DNA of 64,000 nucleotides. Origin: Atrichornis clamosus. Taxonomy: Eukaryota; Chordata; Aves; Passeriformes; Menuridae. Of the stretch, positions 41,301 through 53,300 are shown one piece after another. Position 1 is the first letter of the stretch; the number at the start of each line of letters is the position of its first letter. The translations under genes and the position numbers were made by a program. The DNA is taken from assembly GCA_013400975.1 (NCBI GenBank), contig WBMZ01011700.1:9025-73024 (forward strand), given 5' to 3'. The notes under the pieces were generated by a model, which saw only the letters and a program-made list of their open reading frames with translations, did no database searches and was not told the DNA's origin.

Positions 41301-44300
41301 AAATTGCAAACAGTAGTTACCACCTGCAGGCGGAGGACTAAGTGATGCTTTTGGAAACATCTGTGGGCAGCCTGCTCTCTTCTCTAGCAGCAGTGAAACA
41401 GAGCTCATGCCTCTCCACTTGTAAACTGCTCTGAGTACCTGAACTGCTCGACGTCGTAGTTACTGCTGAGATGGGCAGGAGCATGAAGTTCGTTGTGTAG
41501 AGAAGAGATAGGAGATAGGCTTGACTTTCTTGTGTGTGATAGGAGACTTCAACGGCAAAACAAGAACCTCTGTGACAGAAGAAATATTCGCAACCCCTGA
41601 GAGCAGAGTGTGAACACACACAGCTCCTGGTGCTTCTGATGCCTTCTGTCCCTTGGGATGCCAGTGCGGGCTAATAGCATGAGAATCTCTTACTGTACCA
41701 GGATCAGACTTCTTCCACCTTGTATTAGTGTGCTAGGAAGCTTTCTCTGAGGAGCATTCCCCTCACAGAACTTGGTCTTTGTTGTCTGTAGATGGCAGCC
41801 ATTGCTGCAGACCTCCATTGTAAAATATCCCAAGGTCAGTTGGAAAACAGTTTAAAAAACCAAAACATTTTAACCATTCGTTCAGGTAATGACAGGGTTT
41901 AGTAGATTGAGCATGCCAAATGTTCAGAAAGGATGGGGGAGGGGGCTTGGTTTGTTTTGGCAAGCATAAACCAAATCTTATTCAGTGCCTACTGCTTGAA
42001 AATATATCTGCCTTGGCTGATATTTATCTTCTGATTGTCTTTCAGAATGCTCCAGGACGACCTGCAGCTCAGTGATAGTGAAGAGAGTGGTGACGACCAA
42101 GTTGGTTTTAGCTGTTTTATACTCTAGGCACACAGACTTCCCCTTAAACATCACCACTTGTTGCCTTGTTCTGAGTTCGTGAGCTAACCTTTCCTTCCCC
42201 TCTCCTCTTTGTTTTTGTGAACTAAACAGGTTCTTGAAAAGTCACCTTCTTCACTTGCTCTTCCAAGGTACAGGTTTGTTCCCAAACTACTCGCTAGACC
42301 TCATAAGGAGAAAAACAAAACTACTTTTTATGTATGGGGTAGGAGGGGAAGGGTTGCTGGTTTCTCTTGTAGCTACAGGCTTTGGTTTCTGGCTACTGTT
42401 GAAAGTCGGCTTTAGTTGTGTGGGGTTTTCTGGAAAGCTCTAATTAGAAATGAATAATCCAGACATGCTGGACTTTGCCTATGAACTAGAATTGTATTTC
42501 CTCAACTGCTCCCTTCTTTTCTCCTCCTCCCCTCCACCAGTGGATGTAGATCACACCGGAGCTAATGGAATTTTCAGCTGTAGTAGCAATGGGTGAGATG
42601 CGAGTCCAGCTGTAGTTCAGAAGGAAGCCCAAAGCAGCCAAGTGGGTAAAGAACAGGAAAGGCTTAGGAAGACTCATTGAGGCTCTTCCAGCTCCTCTTG
42701 ATAAGGAAGCTGGTTGTAAGCAGTTCCTGCCATGTATTGTTAATCAGAAGCGGTGTTCAAGGTATACTGAACAGCCATGTGCCAGCATTAGAGGAAGAAA
42801 GGTGGAGAAGCCCACAATTTTTCCTATAGGACAGCACAGATACTTTTTTTGGCTTGATATCTCTATTCTTTAAGCACAAGACTGTGGTCTACAAAGTCAG
42901 ACTTGCAGATGAGCGCATTGAATCTTGGCATGATCTGTGTCTCTGCAACTTTCAAAATAGGAGTGTTCTCACAATATCAGCCTTGAATCAGCAAGGAGCT
43001 TGCCTCCAAATCATACAAATGTGTTGATACTGACGCGAGAAACCATTTTCAAAGTAAAAACAAATAAATTAAAACATGAACATTTTAATTTTGTAAGCCC
43101 ATTTCAAAACAAAACCACTGTGCATAAAAGTGACAGCTCTCCCTCGATTGCATCCGCTCCATTGTCAGTGTGGAGGAAAACGCTTTAGATTAGAGGAGGG
43201 TGTTGCAAGAAATGCTGCTGCTTGGTGTGGCTGTTACTGAGGTGGTTACAGCAGCATGGCCGCGTAACACAGATGATGAAGTGAAAACTTAAGGGGGAGA
43301 GTAGAAAAACCAGAAGCCATCCTGAAATATGTTCGTGTCTTGTTCACCTTTATTGGAAGTTTTTGATTTTGAGGGTTGCAGCTTTCTGAAAAGCACTGGT
43401 CAGTTTTGGTGGGTTTTTAAACTTTGGTTGCCTAAATGCAGCTTCACACTGTAGCAGTGGCATCCTGCTTACATATTTGACTGGGTTGGAGTTGAAGGTT
43501 TTAGTATTTCCAGCAATTTTTTATTCCGGTGGTTTATTTTTTGAGCATGGCAATGTATTTCTCTGGCCTTCTCCCTTCTTCTCACAGTGCCAAAACATGG
43601 AGTTTCAATTTTATTTTTGAATACTGCCATGTCAATATAATAAGTAAATAACCTTCACCCATGCTGCTTTCTAATTTTATCTCATGGTGGCCTTGCAGTT
43701 CCTTACAGTCCCAGCCCAAGAGTGTGGCATCAGCACATTCCAGCAGCTCAGAGTCAGGGAGCACCAGTGACTCAGACAGCTCCTCAGACTCGGAGACAGA
43801 GAGCCACTCGAGTGACAGTGAAGTGAACAACCCTCCAAGAGCGCCAGCACCTGAGGTGAATGCCAATAAAAGGCAGAGGCTGCTCACACAGCCTCTTGCC
43901 TCAGACTCTCTGCTGTCTCAATGCAGTCAGGACAGGAGACCTGAAATACTGTCATTGTTCAGGTGTCTCCTTGACATCTTTGCTGCATCACCTGACTTTT
44001 CTTGCCCTTTGCTTCCCTTCTAGAGTTTGTCAACCTTAGTTGCCCTTAGTAACAATGTAATTAGGCTTTCAAGTACCCAGCCTGGAAGTGTTCCCCCTTG
44101 TCCTTTGGCCCTGTTGTCTAGCCCTTCTGGAGGAATTAGTGCCTTCACTGGTGAGACACGAGCAAGGCACAGATGAGAAGTCTGGGCTGTTTGGGGCCCA
44201 CCTCTGCCCATGCAGGATTTCTGGGTGCCAAGGCCGTGGGCTGTGACAGGGTGAGACCAGTTTCTTGATAATTTAAGAGGAGCCACTGCCTCCCTGCAGC

Positions 44301-47300
44301 TCCTCTGCCCAGGTGACAGATTCAGCCTCTCCCAGGTCGCAGCTGAAAGTATCAGACCTGCAGGAAAGGCTGGAATGTGCTTAGTCTTGCTTCTGTTGAA
44401 TTTGGCTTGGATAGTCCTGCACTGGCATTTCTGAGGCTTTTATTGGGGAAAGCAGACAAACAGAAGTTGGTGCCTTAAACTTTCATAATAGTGAGACCGT
44501 GCGTTTTTTAGAAATCTGCTGCAGAAGAGCTCATGTCCCATGCTTTCAGACAGTTCCTCCAGCTTGCAAAACATTCTCAGGCCAGTGGGAAGTGCATGGT
44601 TGTATCTACAGACCACAGCTGATGTAAAACAATCCACTGGCAGTTTTGAGGTACTCTTACAAAGCCCAGAAGCCTTGTAATTTATTTCTCCTCCCCTGCC
44701 CCAACTCTAGCTTTCATTTCTTTTACCTTAGAAGTCCACGAACAGGGAGAATCTTATGTGCCAAAACAAAGCTTTGAGACACCCTGTCTTTCCATCTCGC
44801 TATAATACTATTTACCCTCCAGCAGGTCAGTTACAGACTTCGCCCACTGCAATGTGGGTGTCTTTATTGCACTTCTCTTTTATCAAGTTCTGCCTGGTTT
44901 GTCCTGAAAATACCAATGAAGTCCTAGCTGTTTGCCGTTGACTGTTTTGTCCTTTTTTAATTCAGCAAACTGTTTATCCATGATGCTCTGGAGCAAGTTA
45001 GTGCATGTGGCCTGTTCATTTATAGTCAGTTCTTCACATGCAAAAGCACACACTTTAGACCTCTAGGCAATAGTGTCTGGGCTCTGGTGAGCTCTTCTGG
45101 GATGGAAATAGCCCATAATGGCATCAGTCTTGAATCATTCCTTTCTCTTTGTCTGCAGCCTGAGCCACCAACTTCTAATAAGTGGCAGCTCGACAACTGG
45201 CTGACCAAGGTGAACCCACCAGCAGTGCCAACAGAGAGCCTCAGTGAAATTGCCTGTGGGGATGGATGTGAGGAGGGCAGAAAGCAGGAGCGGGGCATCA
45301 GCAGCAATTCCTCCCACCAGCACCCTGAGCTGAGGGAGCCTCCTCACAAAAGCCAGGTGTCCAGGGCTCCTCAGGAGGCTCCTCTTCCGACCAAACGCGA
45401 CTGCCAGAAGCCTCCCGTGCACACCGAGGAGGCCTTGCCCAGGCAGACTGTGGGTATCAAAAGGCCCAGCAAGCCCCTGGTGCTCCAGGGGCCCAAGAGA
45501 GGCCTGAAGGTGGAGAGTGATCCTGCTCCTTTGGAGGGCAGAGACCAGTCTTCCAGGGACAAGCAGAAAGTTGTAAAAACAGTGAAGCCAAAATCCACTG
45601 ACAGAAAAGACCTGAAGCTGGGACTTAAAGAGCCCTCTGAGAAAAAAAAGGACAAGGGCTTCCACCAGGCCAATGCCAAACCCTTCTTGGACCCCAAGCT
45701 CATGGGAGATGCTCAGGCACGTGATGCTCTCAGTCCTCTTCCTCAAGGCCAGGGCACAACCCCCATCAGGACCAGCAGCCACAGGCCTCAGGATTCGCAC
45801 ACGGAGAAACTGCCCTTGCCTCTCAGGGAGAAGTTGCTCTCACCAGTGAGGGACCCCCCAACCCGTGAGCGCCTCGTGGTGAAAATAGATCTCTGTCACC
45901 TGGAAAAAGTCCCTCAGCCCCCCAGGAAAGATGGACACCAGAGGAAAGCAGAGACCGAGCACCTCCCTAGTGCAAGGAAGCAGGACTTGAAGAGGAAAGC
46001 CATGGACGCTCCTGAGGAGTCCCTTGGAAAGAGGAAGGTGAGAGGTGGAGGGAGAGGTGGGTTTGTACAAGGACCAGGGTGGTGTTTGAAAAACCCATGT
46101 GGAGTTTCCACTTCATAGGTTGGGAGTGGAGCTATTATGCTCCTCCTATAAAGATGTTATCAAACTTCTAAGGGAAATGTGAATCAAAACTGTCCACAGA
46201 TCGTTGTCGTTTGTCGCAAATCCTCTCCTGAGCAAGTGAAACGCCCTGTAAGCTAACATGTTTTGGTGTTTTAAAATATTTTTTGCTCTCTTTTCTTGAA
46301 ATCCTAGTTTTTCTTGGACAACAAAACCAGTTGTAACAGTTGCTTTCTGTTGAATTACAAGACAGCCCTTTATTTAACTGAGGTGATCCTTGCTCACAGG
46401 TGTTTTTTGGAAAGCTGGCTCCCAGAGGGGACTAGGAATATACCTCCAGTCAGCTGGGTCAGCTGCACAAAGAGTTGGCTGCAGGCCTTGTGGTGAATGG
46501 GTATTCCCTGTGATCATTCCAGTGCCTGTCTACCTTTTTGCTCCTCCTCACAGAGCAGGTGGCTCAGCATGGGTGGGTGAATAACCTTGGTTCCTGTGTG
46601 GGTTTCATTTAGTTTTGTCATTTTATGAATTTCCTGTAGTTGTGGGGGAGAATTAAGAAGAGCAAGGAAATGATGAAGAAACTTGAGAGACCCCAGAAGT
46701 TCCCACTCTTGGAGAGCAGTGGGAGAAGGGGAAACAGGCAGTCAATGTATCACTTCTTCTGTTGTCTGAAAGACCCAGGAGAAGGAGCTATTTGTTGTTA
46801 GACATGTCTTCCCTTGCAACCTCAGTGCCTGACTGCAGGAAAACTCGCCTCAGAGCCTCACTGTCAATTCTGTCAGTGCATCGGTGTCCTGGGAAGCTCA
46901 GGCCTCACAGCAGCCAACTGAGTCAAATACAGCTGTCAGACATCTTTTGTGGCAGTGTGGAACCTGAAAAACAGCGTAAGGACGTGATCTCTGTGCTGGA
47001 GCCTTGTCCTGAGCAGACTGCCAGAGGCAGACTCTGTGTCACAGCACGGCCCAGTGAGTGGCACAAACCTGGATGTGTCCCACACATCAGTACAGACTGG
47101 GAAAAGAACTCATTGAGAGCATCCTGACGAAGAAGGACGTGGAGTTTCCGGTGGATGAAAAGCTGGGTATGACCCAGCAGTGTGTCCTTGCACCCCAAAA
47201 AGACAAATGTGTCCTGGCCAGCATCAAAAGATGGGTGGTCAGTAGGTTGAGGGAGGGGATTCTGGCCCTCTGCTCTGCTCTGGAGAGACCCCACCTGGAG

Positions 47301-50300
47301 TACTGCATCCACCTCTGGGGTCCCCAAGCTTCAGCGGTGGTTTAAAATTTCAGTTATATCAGATTTTTGGTAATAAAAACCAAACCCCGTGCACATCTGG
47401 GATATCTGTGTGATCTGACTCACATGCAAGTGCCTTGCTTTCAATTACAATTAGCAGCAATAGGTTTAGCAATTCCATCCCTGCCACTGCGAAACAATTA
47501 ATCTATCCAAGCAAAATTAGATAAAATGCCATTTTAGGTTACTTGAAATATGTGTCTTCTGTGCTGTGGGCTTGTACTTTATTAGTTGTGATTCTGTATT
47601 TTTTCGGTTTTTTTAGCCAGAATCAATCAAAGTTAGCTGTGTTGGTCTGTATTTTATACAAACTTCTTTTTNAGCTTCAGCGGTGGTTTAAAATTTCAGT
47701 TATATCAGATTTTTGGTAATAAAAACCAAACCCCGTGCACATCTGGGATATCTGTGTGATCTGACTCACATGCAAGTGCCTTGCTTTCAATTACAATTAG
47801 CAGCAATAGGTTTAGCAATTCCATCCCTGCCACTGCGAAACAATTAATCTATCCAAGCAAAATTAGATAAAATGCCATTTTAGGTTACTTGAAATATGTG
47901 TCTTCTGTGCTGTGGGCTTGTACTTTATTAGTTGTGATTCTGTATTTTTTCGGTTTTTTTAGCCAGAATCAATCAAAGTTAGCTGTGTTGGTCTGTATTT
48001 TATACAAACTTCTTTTTTTCTTCCTGTTAGAGGGAAGAGAAGGAGGAGACTGATAAGAAGAAAATTAAATCAGAAAAAGAAACAAAATCATTGCAGTCTT
48101 CAGCTAACAAAGACTCCAGTAAATTGAAGTGAGTATACAGCAGTGGAATGGCAGAAGGATGCATAAATCCAACTCTTTCTTAAACAGCTTAAATCAAGGA
48201 ACTGTATCTCCTGTCCTTATACTCATGAGTTTGCTTCTAACACACAGTGCCTTCTGGAATCTAATCTGCAGCAGATTTGCTTTACATCCTGGAAGCAATC
48301 AGTCCAGAAAACAGCTTTGTAGGTGTATGTGGGTAAGGCTCGGGAGCATTTCCCATCTCCACTGAAATCATCTTACTGTCTTTGTCTTGTTATTCTAAGT
48401 GACCCAATGGAAACACACACCAGCATGCCTTTTGAGTCCTGACTGTCTGGAATTTCAGGTGGCCTTTGTGGCCAGGAATTCCTCATTTATCCCGGTGTCG
48501 CATTTGCAGTGCTTCTGGTAGATCTGCTGAAGCTTCCCCTGCAATTTGCATACCAGGGCAGTGCCAGCATTTTGGCTAGGTCTCTGCTAGAGTGAATGCT
48601 TCCAAGAGCGTGTTTCCAACTGGGCAGTGTTCCCAAGAGGGGAGACTCAGGCATCAGTCATGGGCTACTACATTCAATTCCTGCTTGCTTGTGGCTTGGA
48701 TGGGTATGCAGTGTTGAGCTTGTGTCCTGACAACAGGAGTAAACTGCTATTCTGCAGAGAAAACACTGATGCGCTCTGGAAGCACTGAGGCACTGGGACT
48801 AAAATTGATTTGGGTGAAAGGATATTTCAACTATGGTAATAATGGAAGAGCTTTAATTCTGAGGTTTATTCCTCCCTTGTTCTCAGTGAAAATGAGCATG
48901 TGTTTTAGTCATGTTCTGGCTTTTGGAGCAGAAAGGATAGGATGCATTTTTGGGGAGAGTGTGCACTGGGTCAGGTCAGGGGATGGTTCTGTGCTCTGTG
49001 GAGCATCAGCTACGCCAAGGTAGAGAAGTCTGGGAGCATGTGTGCAGTGAGTACGGACCAAACCATGGGAAAAGTGGGAGGTGCAAGAGGGGAGAGGACT
49101 GTCCCTTGCACAGCAGAATCAGGCAAGATGTGCAACATTTTTCCTCAGTCTTCTCACTGGGTTAAACTTAATTTCTTCCTCTTCTAATGTTGCAATCCAT
49201 GAGCCAGGATTCACTGCTCAGTGTTTTCTTGGAAACATTGGGAAACTGAATAAATATATGTAAATGAGCAGTAGTGAAACAAGGTTTCAAACTATTTGGT
49301 GCTAGTTAGAGCTGCCAGAGTTCCCTGGTCATCCTAACTTCAGATGATCAGAAATCTAATATGCTGCTGTATTATTAAATGTGATAATCCCTGCCATTTA
49401 AAAGCACAGCATTTTAAGTCTCTCTCAACTTTGTAAGTGTTGTCTAGTTGAGCTGGCAAGTCTTAAAGGAAGAACTCAGTTTAATTCTGTCAAAGAACAT
49501 ACAGGATCAAGTGTCAGGATGAGTATCTCTCACCACAGAAAATACCATCTGCCAAAAGGGGGAGAGGCAGGCAGTGCTGCAGTTCATTTGCCTTGTTGGG
49601 TGATTTGTCCCAGGGATTTTAGTCACTGTAATTACCCCCCTCATTCAGTGAAAAGGGGCTGTGTTGGAGAGATGTCTTTTTTGCAATGTCCTGATATTCT
49701 GGTTGCAAGTGTTGACTCCAAGGACAGGTCCTGAGGCTTATTCCTACTTGAGAAGTAGCTTGCTTGTATGTTGATGGTAGGTGAAGGTTTGCTGTCTAAA
49801 GCACAGTGAACTACTCTGTGAAGTTTCATTTTGCTTTTGTTGAATTCTTTATATTAACACGTCATCTCACACTTTCAGAGGAGTTTTAACACTCCTTTAC
49901 GTGATATAACTAATTTTTTTTTAAATCCCTACATTATATGTACACCATATTCATGAATTTCCTTCCCATCTCCAGAGCATCAAAAGCTTCATTTGAAACC
50001 CAGAAGAAAGATGTGCTCCCACCACTGCCAGCCATGTCTACTGCACAACCTGCACCAAAGTCAACCAAGGTGGCCCAGAAGAGACCCAGAACTGAGACTG
50101 ATGATCTGCCTGCCGTGGATAACCCTGCCAGGAGCAAGAGCAACCACAAGGATCCTTTGTTTGCCAAGCACAGGAAAGGGGAGGGAAATCATACGGAACT
50201 GTCAAAGGGCATCAAAGTAGGTATCCAGGACAACTGGTGGGATGTTTCCTGCTATGTGGTTCTCTTTAGAAACATACTCTGAGGATGTTAAAAATGAAGG

Positions 50301-53300
50301 AACATAAACCAGCCACCAGGGGAAGCTCTTGGAAGCATTTGTGCCCCTTTCATGGCCATTTGTGACCACCTGTTGCCAGCCCAAAACCCTGTGTTGTAAC
50401 TTCTCTGTGATTTTCCAGCATCTGTTTCTATCTCACCAGTGACACATAGTGAGAGGGGCTGACCGTGCAAACACCAAGGGCATGAGAATCATGTTTATGC
50501 TGGTCACCATTTCTGATTGTAGGCAACTGCAAATACAGTATTGGTGTAAAATTAAGAGTGTTTATAAAGACAAAAAGAGGATTGCTTAAAAATAAGAAGC
50601 AACCTGTGGTATTGACTGCAACCCAGATAAAAGCCTTTATAGCTTGTTTACGAAGTGGTTCATGATCCTTGCAGCTGATTCTTTGCATTTCTGGGTTACA
50701 AAATTCAGTTCCATGGCTGTTTACTGGTGGCTCGGGGTATGTGGTCTAGGATGTTGCTGTATGTATGTGTGAAGGCAGACTGGGCACTCTCTATTAGCTG
50801 GCTTCTAACTGCTTGCTTTTTCCTGAAAATTTAGTTAGTAATGGAGAATCAGCAGTTGTTGTGTGGTTAAGGTGGAAATAAGTGTGAATGAATCTTACCC
50901 ATTCTGCGTTGGCTCCTGGCTGTGAAAAATGTGCAACCTCACTGCGCTCTTAGCCATTGTGCAAGGAAACCTGCTGCTGAATTTCTCTGTGCTTGGGAAA
51001 AGTTTGAATGGTGTTGAGCATTACAGGCAGTCGGGTGAGAAACCAAGTTTCCATTTCCATTATTGGAGGGGCTGCTGGGGAAGAAGGTGAGAGTGAAAAA
51101 AGGGATTCTCTCTCTCCTGGAGAACAGACTATGCTTGGAACAAATAAACTTTTTTCTCTTGAAATTTAGAAAGCTATGCTTTGGAATTGGTTTAGGCATA
51201 TCTCTCTAACCAGCTTTATCTCTCTGCTTTTTCAGGGATCTGCAGGAGATGTCGCAAAGCCTTTTCCAGTGCCTTCTTTGCCAAATGGTACCTCTAAGCC
51301 AAGGAGACCTCTACTCAAGTTTGAAAAGTGAGTTTTTGTTTAACATCCCTGATCTGTACTTTCTGAAGACAGAAGGCAAGGGGCATGGCTGGGGCCACAA
51401 AAGCATCCTGGGGCCACCCTGGCTTCTGCTTTTTCATGAGCACTTCTTTTGGAAGATAAGAGAGAGGGAGAGACCTGCCTTGTACTACCTTCTTGTGACT
51501 GGGATTTACCGACCACAAAGCAAAGGTTTACAAAGGTTTACAAGAAAGCAAAGTTTTGCAACAGTTCTTGGTTTGAGGGAAACAACTCTAGAAATTAGGT
51601 ACCATCTCTCTTATAAGCTGGTAACTTGAATGCAAGCTCTTTTGGTCTCAGATGAATGTGTAGTGCTGCCAGAGTTACTGTATGTTTCAATAAAAACATA
51701 TTTAGGGGACTGTACTTGAGCAATGATAGATGATGGAACTGCTATCCTTCCATGGAATGAGAAAATTTGCTCCCATAGTAGGCCGACTTCTGGTGGTTTT
51801 TTATTTCCAAATGTAAGCTTTCAATATTATTCCAACATATATTTTTTAAGAACTCAATCAACCCATTGCATTCTCTAAATATGAAAATAAAACTGTTAAC
51901 TATCCTACCCTTTTTCTCTTTTGTCTGTTTTTCCTCTCTGTCCCCAATTCAGGCATCATTCAAAGGAATACTACATTGAACAGGCCCAGAGGCTGAAGCA
52001 CAAAGCTGATGCAATGGTAGGTGTTGACCTTGTGCTAGGAATGTTAACCAGCACTCCGACTTGGTACCTGGGTGCATGTCAGTAAGATTCCGTGGATAAC
52101 TTAACCTCCATGCTCCATACTTGGAGTCTGTTCAGGCCATATGTTGGGAGGCTGTCTGTGTTTACCAGATATTCAGACAAATCTCTGATGTAAGCACATC
52201 TAGAGAAGAGGATTCAGAACTGGCATTGTCTGGGGTTAGCAGGTTCTGCTTTGCAGAGCTATAAAAGAGTCCTTGGAAAACAGATGGAATAGTTGGTTTC
52301 AAGACAGGTTAAAAAGTCAGAAAAGTCAGGATCCTGACAGTTATTGTGTTGCTAGTGACCAGGACTTGGAAGTGGCCTTGGCAGATCTGATTTTCTCTGC
52401 TCTGTGCAGTTTAAGAGCGTGCATGGGTGAACACCTTGTTTTGCTGATTATGGCTCAGTCAGATAATGTCCATTTGCTACTTGCTATTTACCTGTGAAAG
52501 TGAAGTGAGGGAATACTGCAGTGGGAAAGGCCGCTCTGCCTCGCAGAAGACAAGCCTCCAAGGCAAGACAATAATGCCTATAAAAAGTGAAGATAATGAT
52601 TTGGTTGAGGAAACCATTGAGCAAGAGGAAAAGATACAAATGGAACACACAAAGCCAATGACTGAGACCACATTAGGGTTTCTGCTGAGAACCCTTTAAT
52701 TGTCACCCAGAGGCTGGACTAGGATCTCTTTCTTTCTTCAGATCCTGCCTAACTAGGGAGAAAAAGAGAATTCAGGTACATTTGAGAGAGAGTACATTTG
52801 AGACAATTGATTGTCTTTGGTCTTAGTTGAAAAATGAGCGTTTTGTTCCCAATAGACTGACAAGACTGGAAAGGCCCTTCAGTACCTAGAGGCTGCCCTT
52901 TTATTCATTGAATATGGGATTGCCTTGGAATCGGATGCGCTGGAACCCAAGTCAGCCTACAGCATACTCAGTGACACCATAGTTCTCATCAAGTAAGTGG
53001 CTTTCAAAGTGTGGTGGTTTGGCAGCGTGTTTGGAGGGGAGGGCATTTTGAGACACAATCTTCTGCTCAAGATCTTACAAAGTTCTTGGTGCCAGGACTA
53101 AGAACTCGGGGCAGATTTCCTGACTTTTGGACCATTTTTTGAGATAATGACATGCACTGCTTTTTCCATAAACAGTGGGACTCCAGAGCGCACTGATGCC
53201 TGACAAGGTTCTGTTTATTTTGTTTCCTTAGATTCATTATGACATTGACGCCTTTTGCAGACTCCTCGGCCTCTTCACATGGAAAAATCTTTGCCGTGTT

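Larger units (their letters stand above)
37561..42045 (+). other. AFF1: AFF1 intron 6 (4.5 kb)
   Basis: From GTAAGT to TGTCTTTCAG. It contains two CR1 fragments (37735 minus, 40246 plus), a GT/AT microsatellite (38299) and a 21-bp tandem pair (39132). It also has an AT-rich, complex, possibly conserved stretch at 39760-40020. No exon is recognisable. Confidence 0.85.
46038..48030 (+). other. AFF1: AFF1 intron 10, containing CR1 and an assembly duplication
   Basis: From GTGAGA to TTCCTGTTAG. The left kilobase has nothing recognisable. A CR1 reverse-transcriptase fragment lies at 47095-47325. It is followed by two identical 345-bp copies around a single N (47672). The real intron is probably 346 bp shorter than shown. 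Confidence 0.85.

Noticed and set aside
45135..45800. 221-codon minus-strand open frame
   Set aside because: It lies antisense to AFF1 exon 10, whose GC-rich, stop-poor coding sequence leaves the opposite strand open. It has no domain-like composition.
46762..47345. Plus-strand open frames before and across the CR1 relic, considered as a novel gene
   Set aside because: The frame at 47058-47345 holds the CR1 reverse-transcriptase signature, so it is a dead transposon fragment. The frame at 46762-47127 has no recognisable domain.
47327..48017. True biological segmental duplication in intron 10
   Set aside because: The identity of the copies and the N exactly at their junction make an assembly overlap much more likely.
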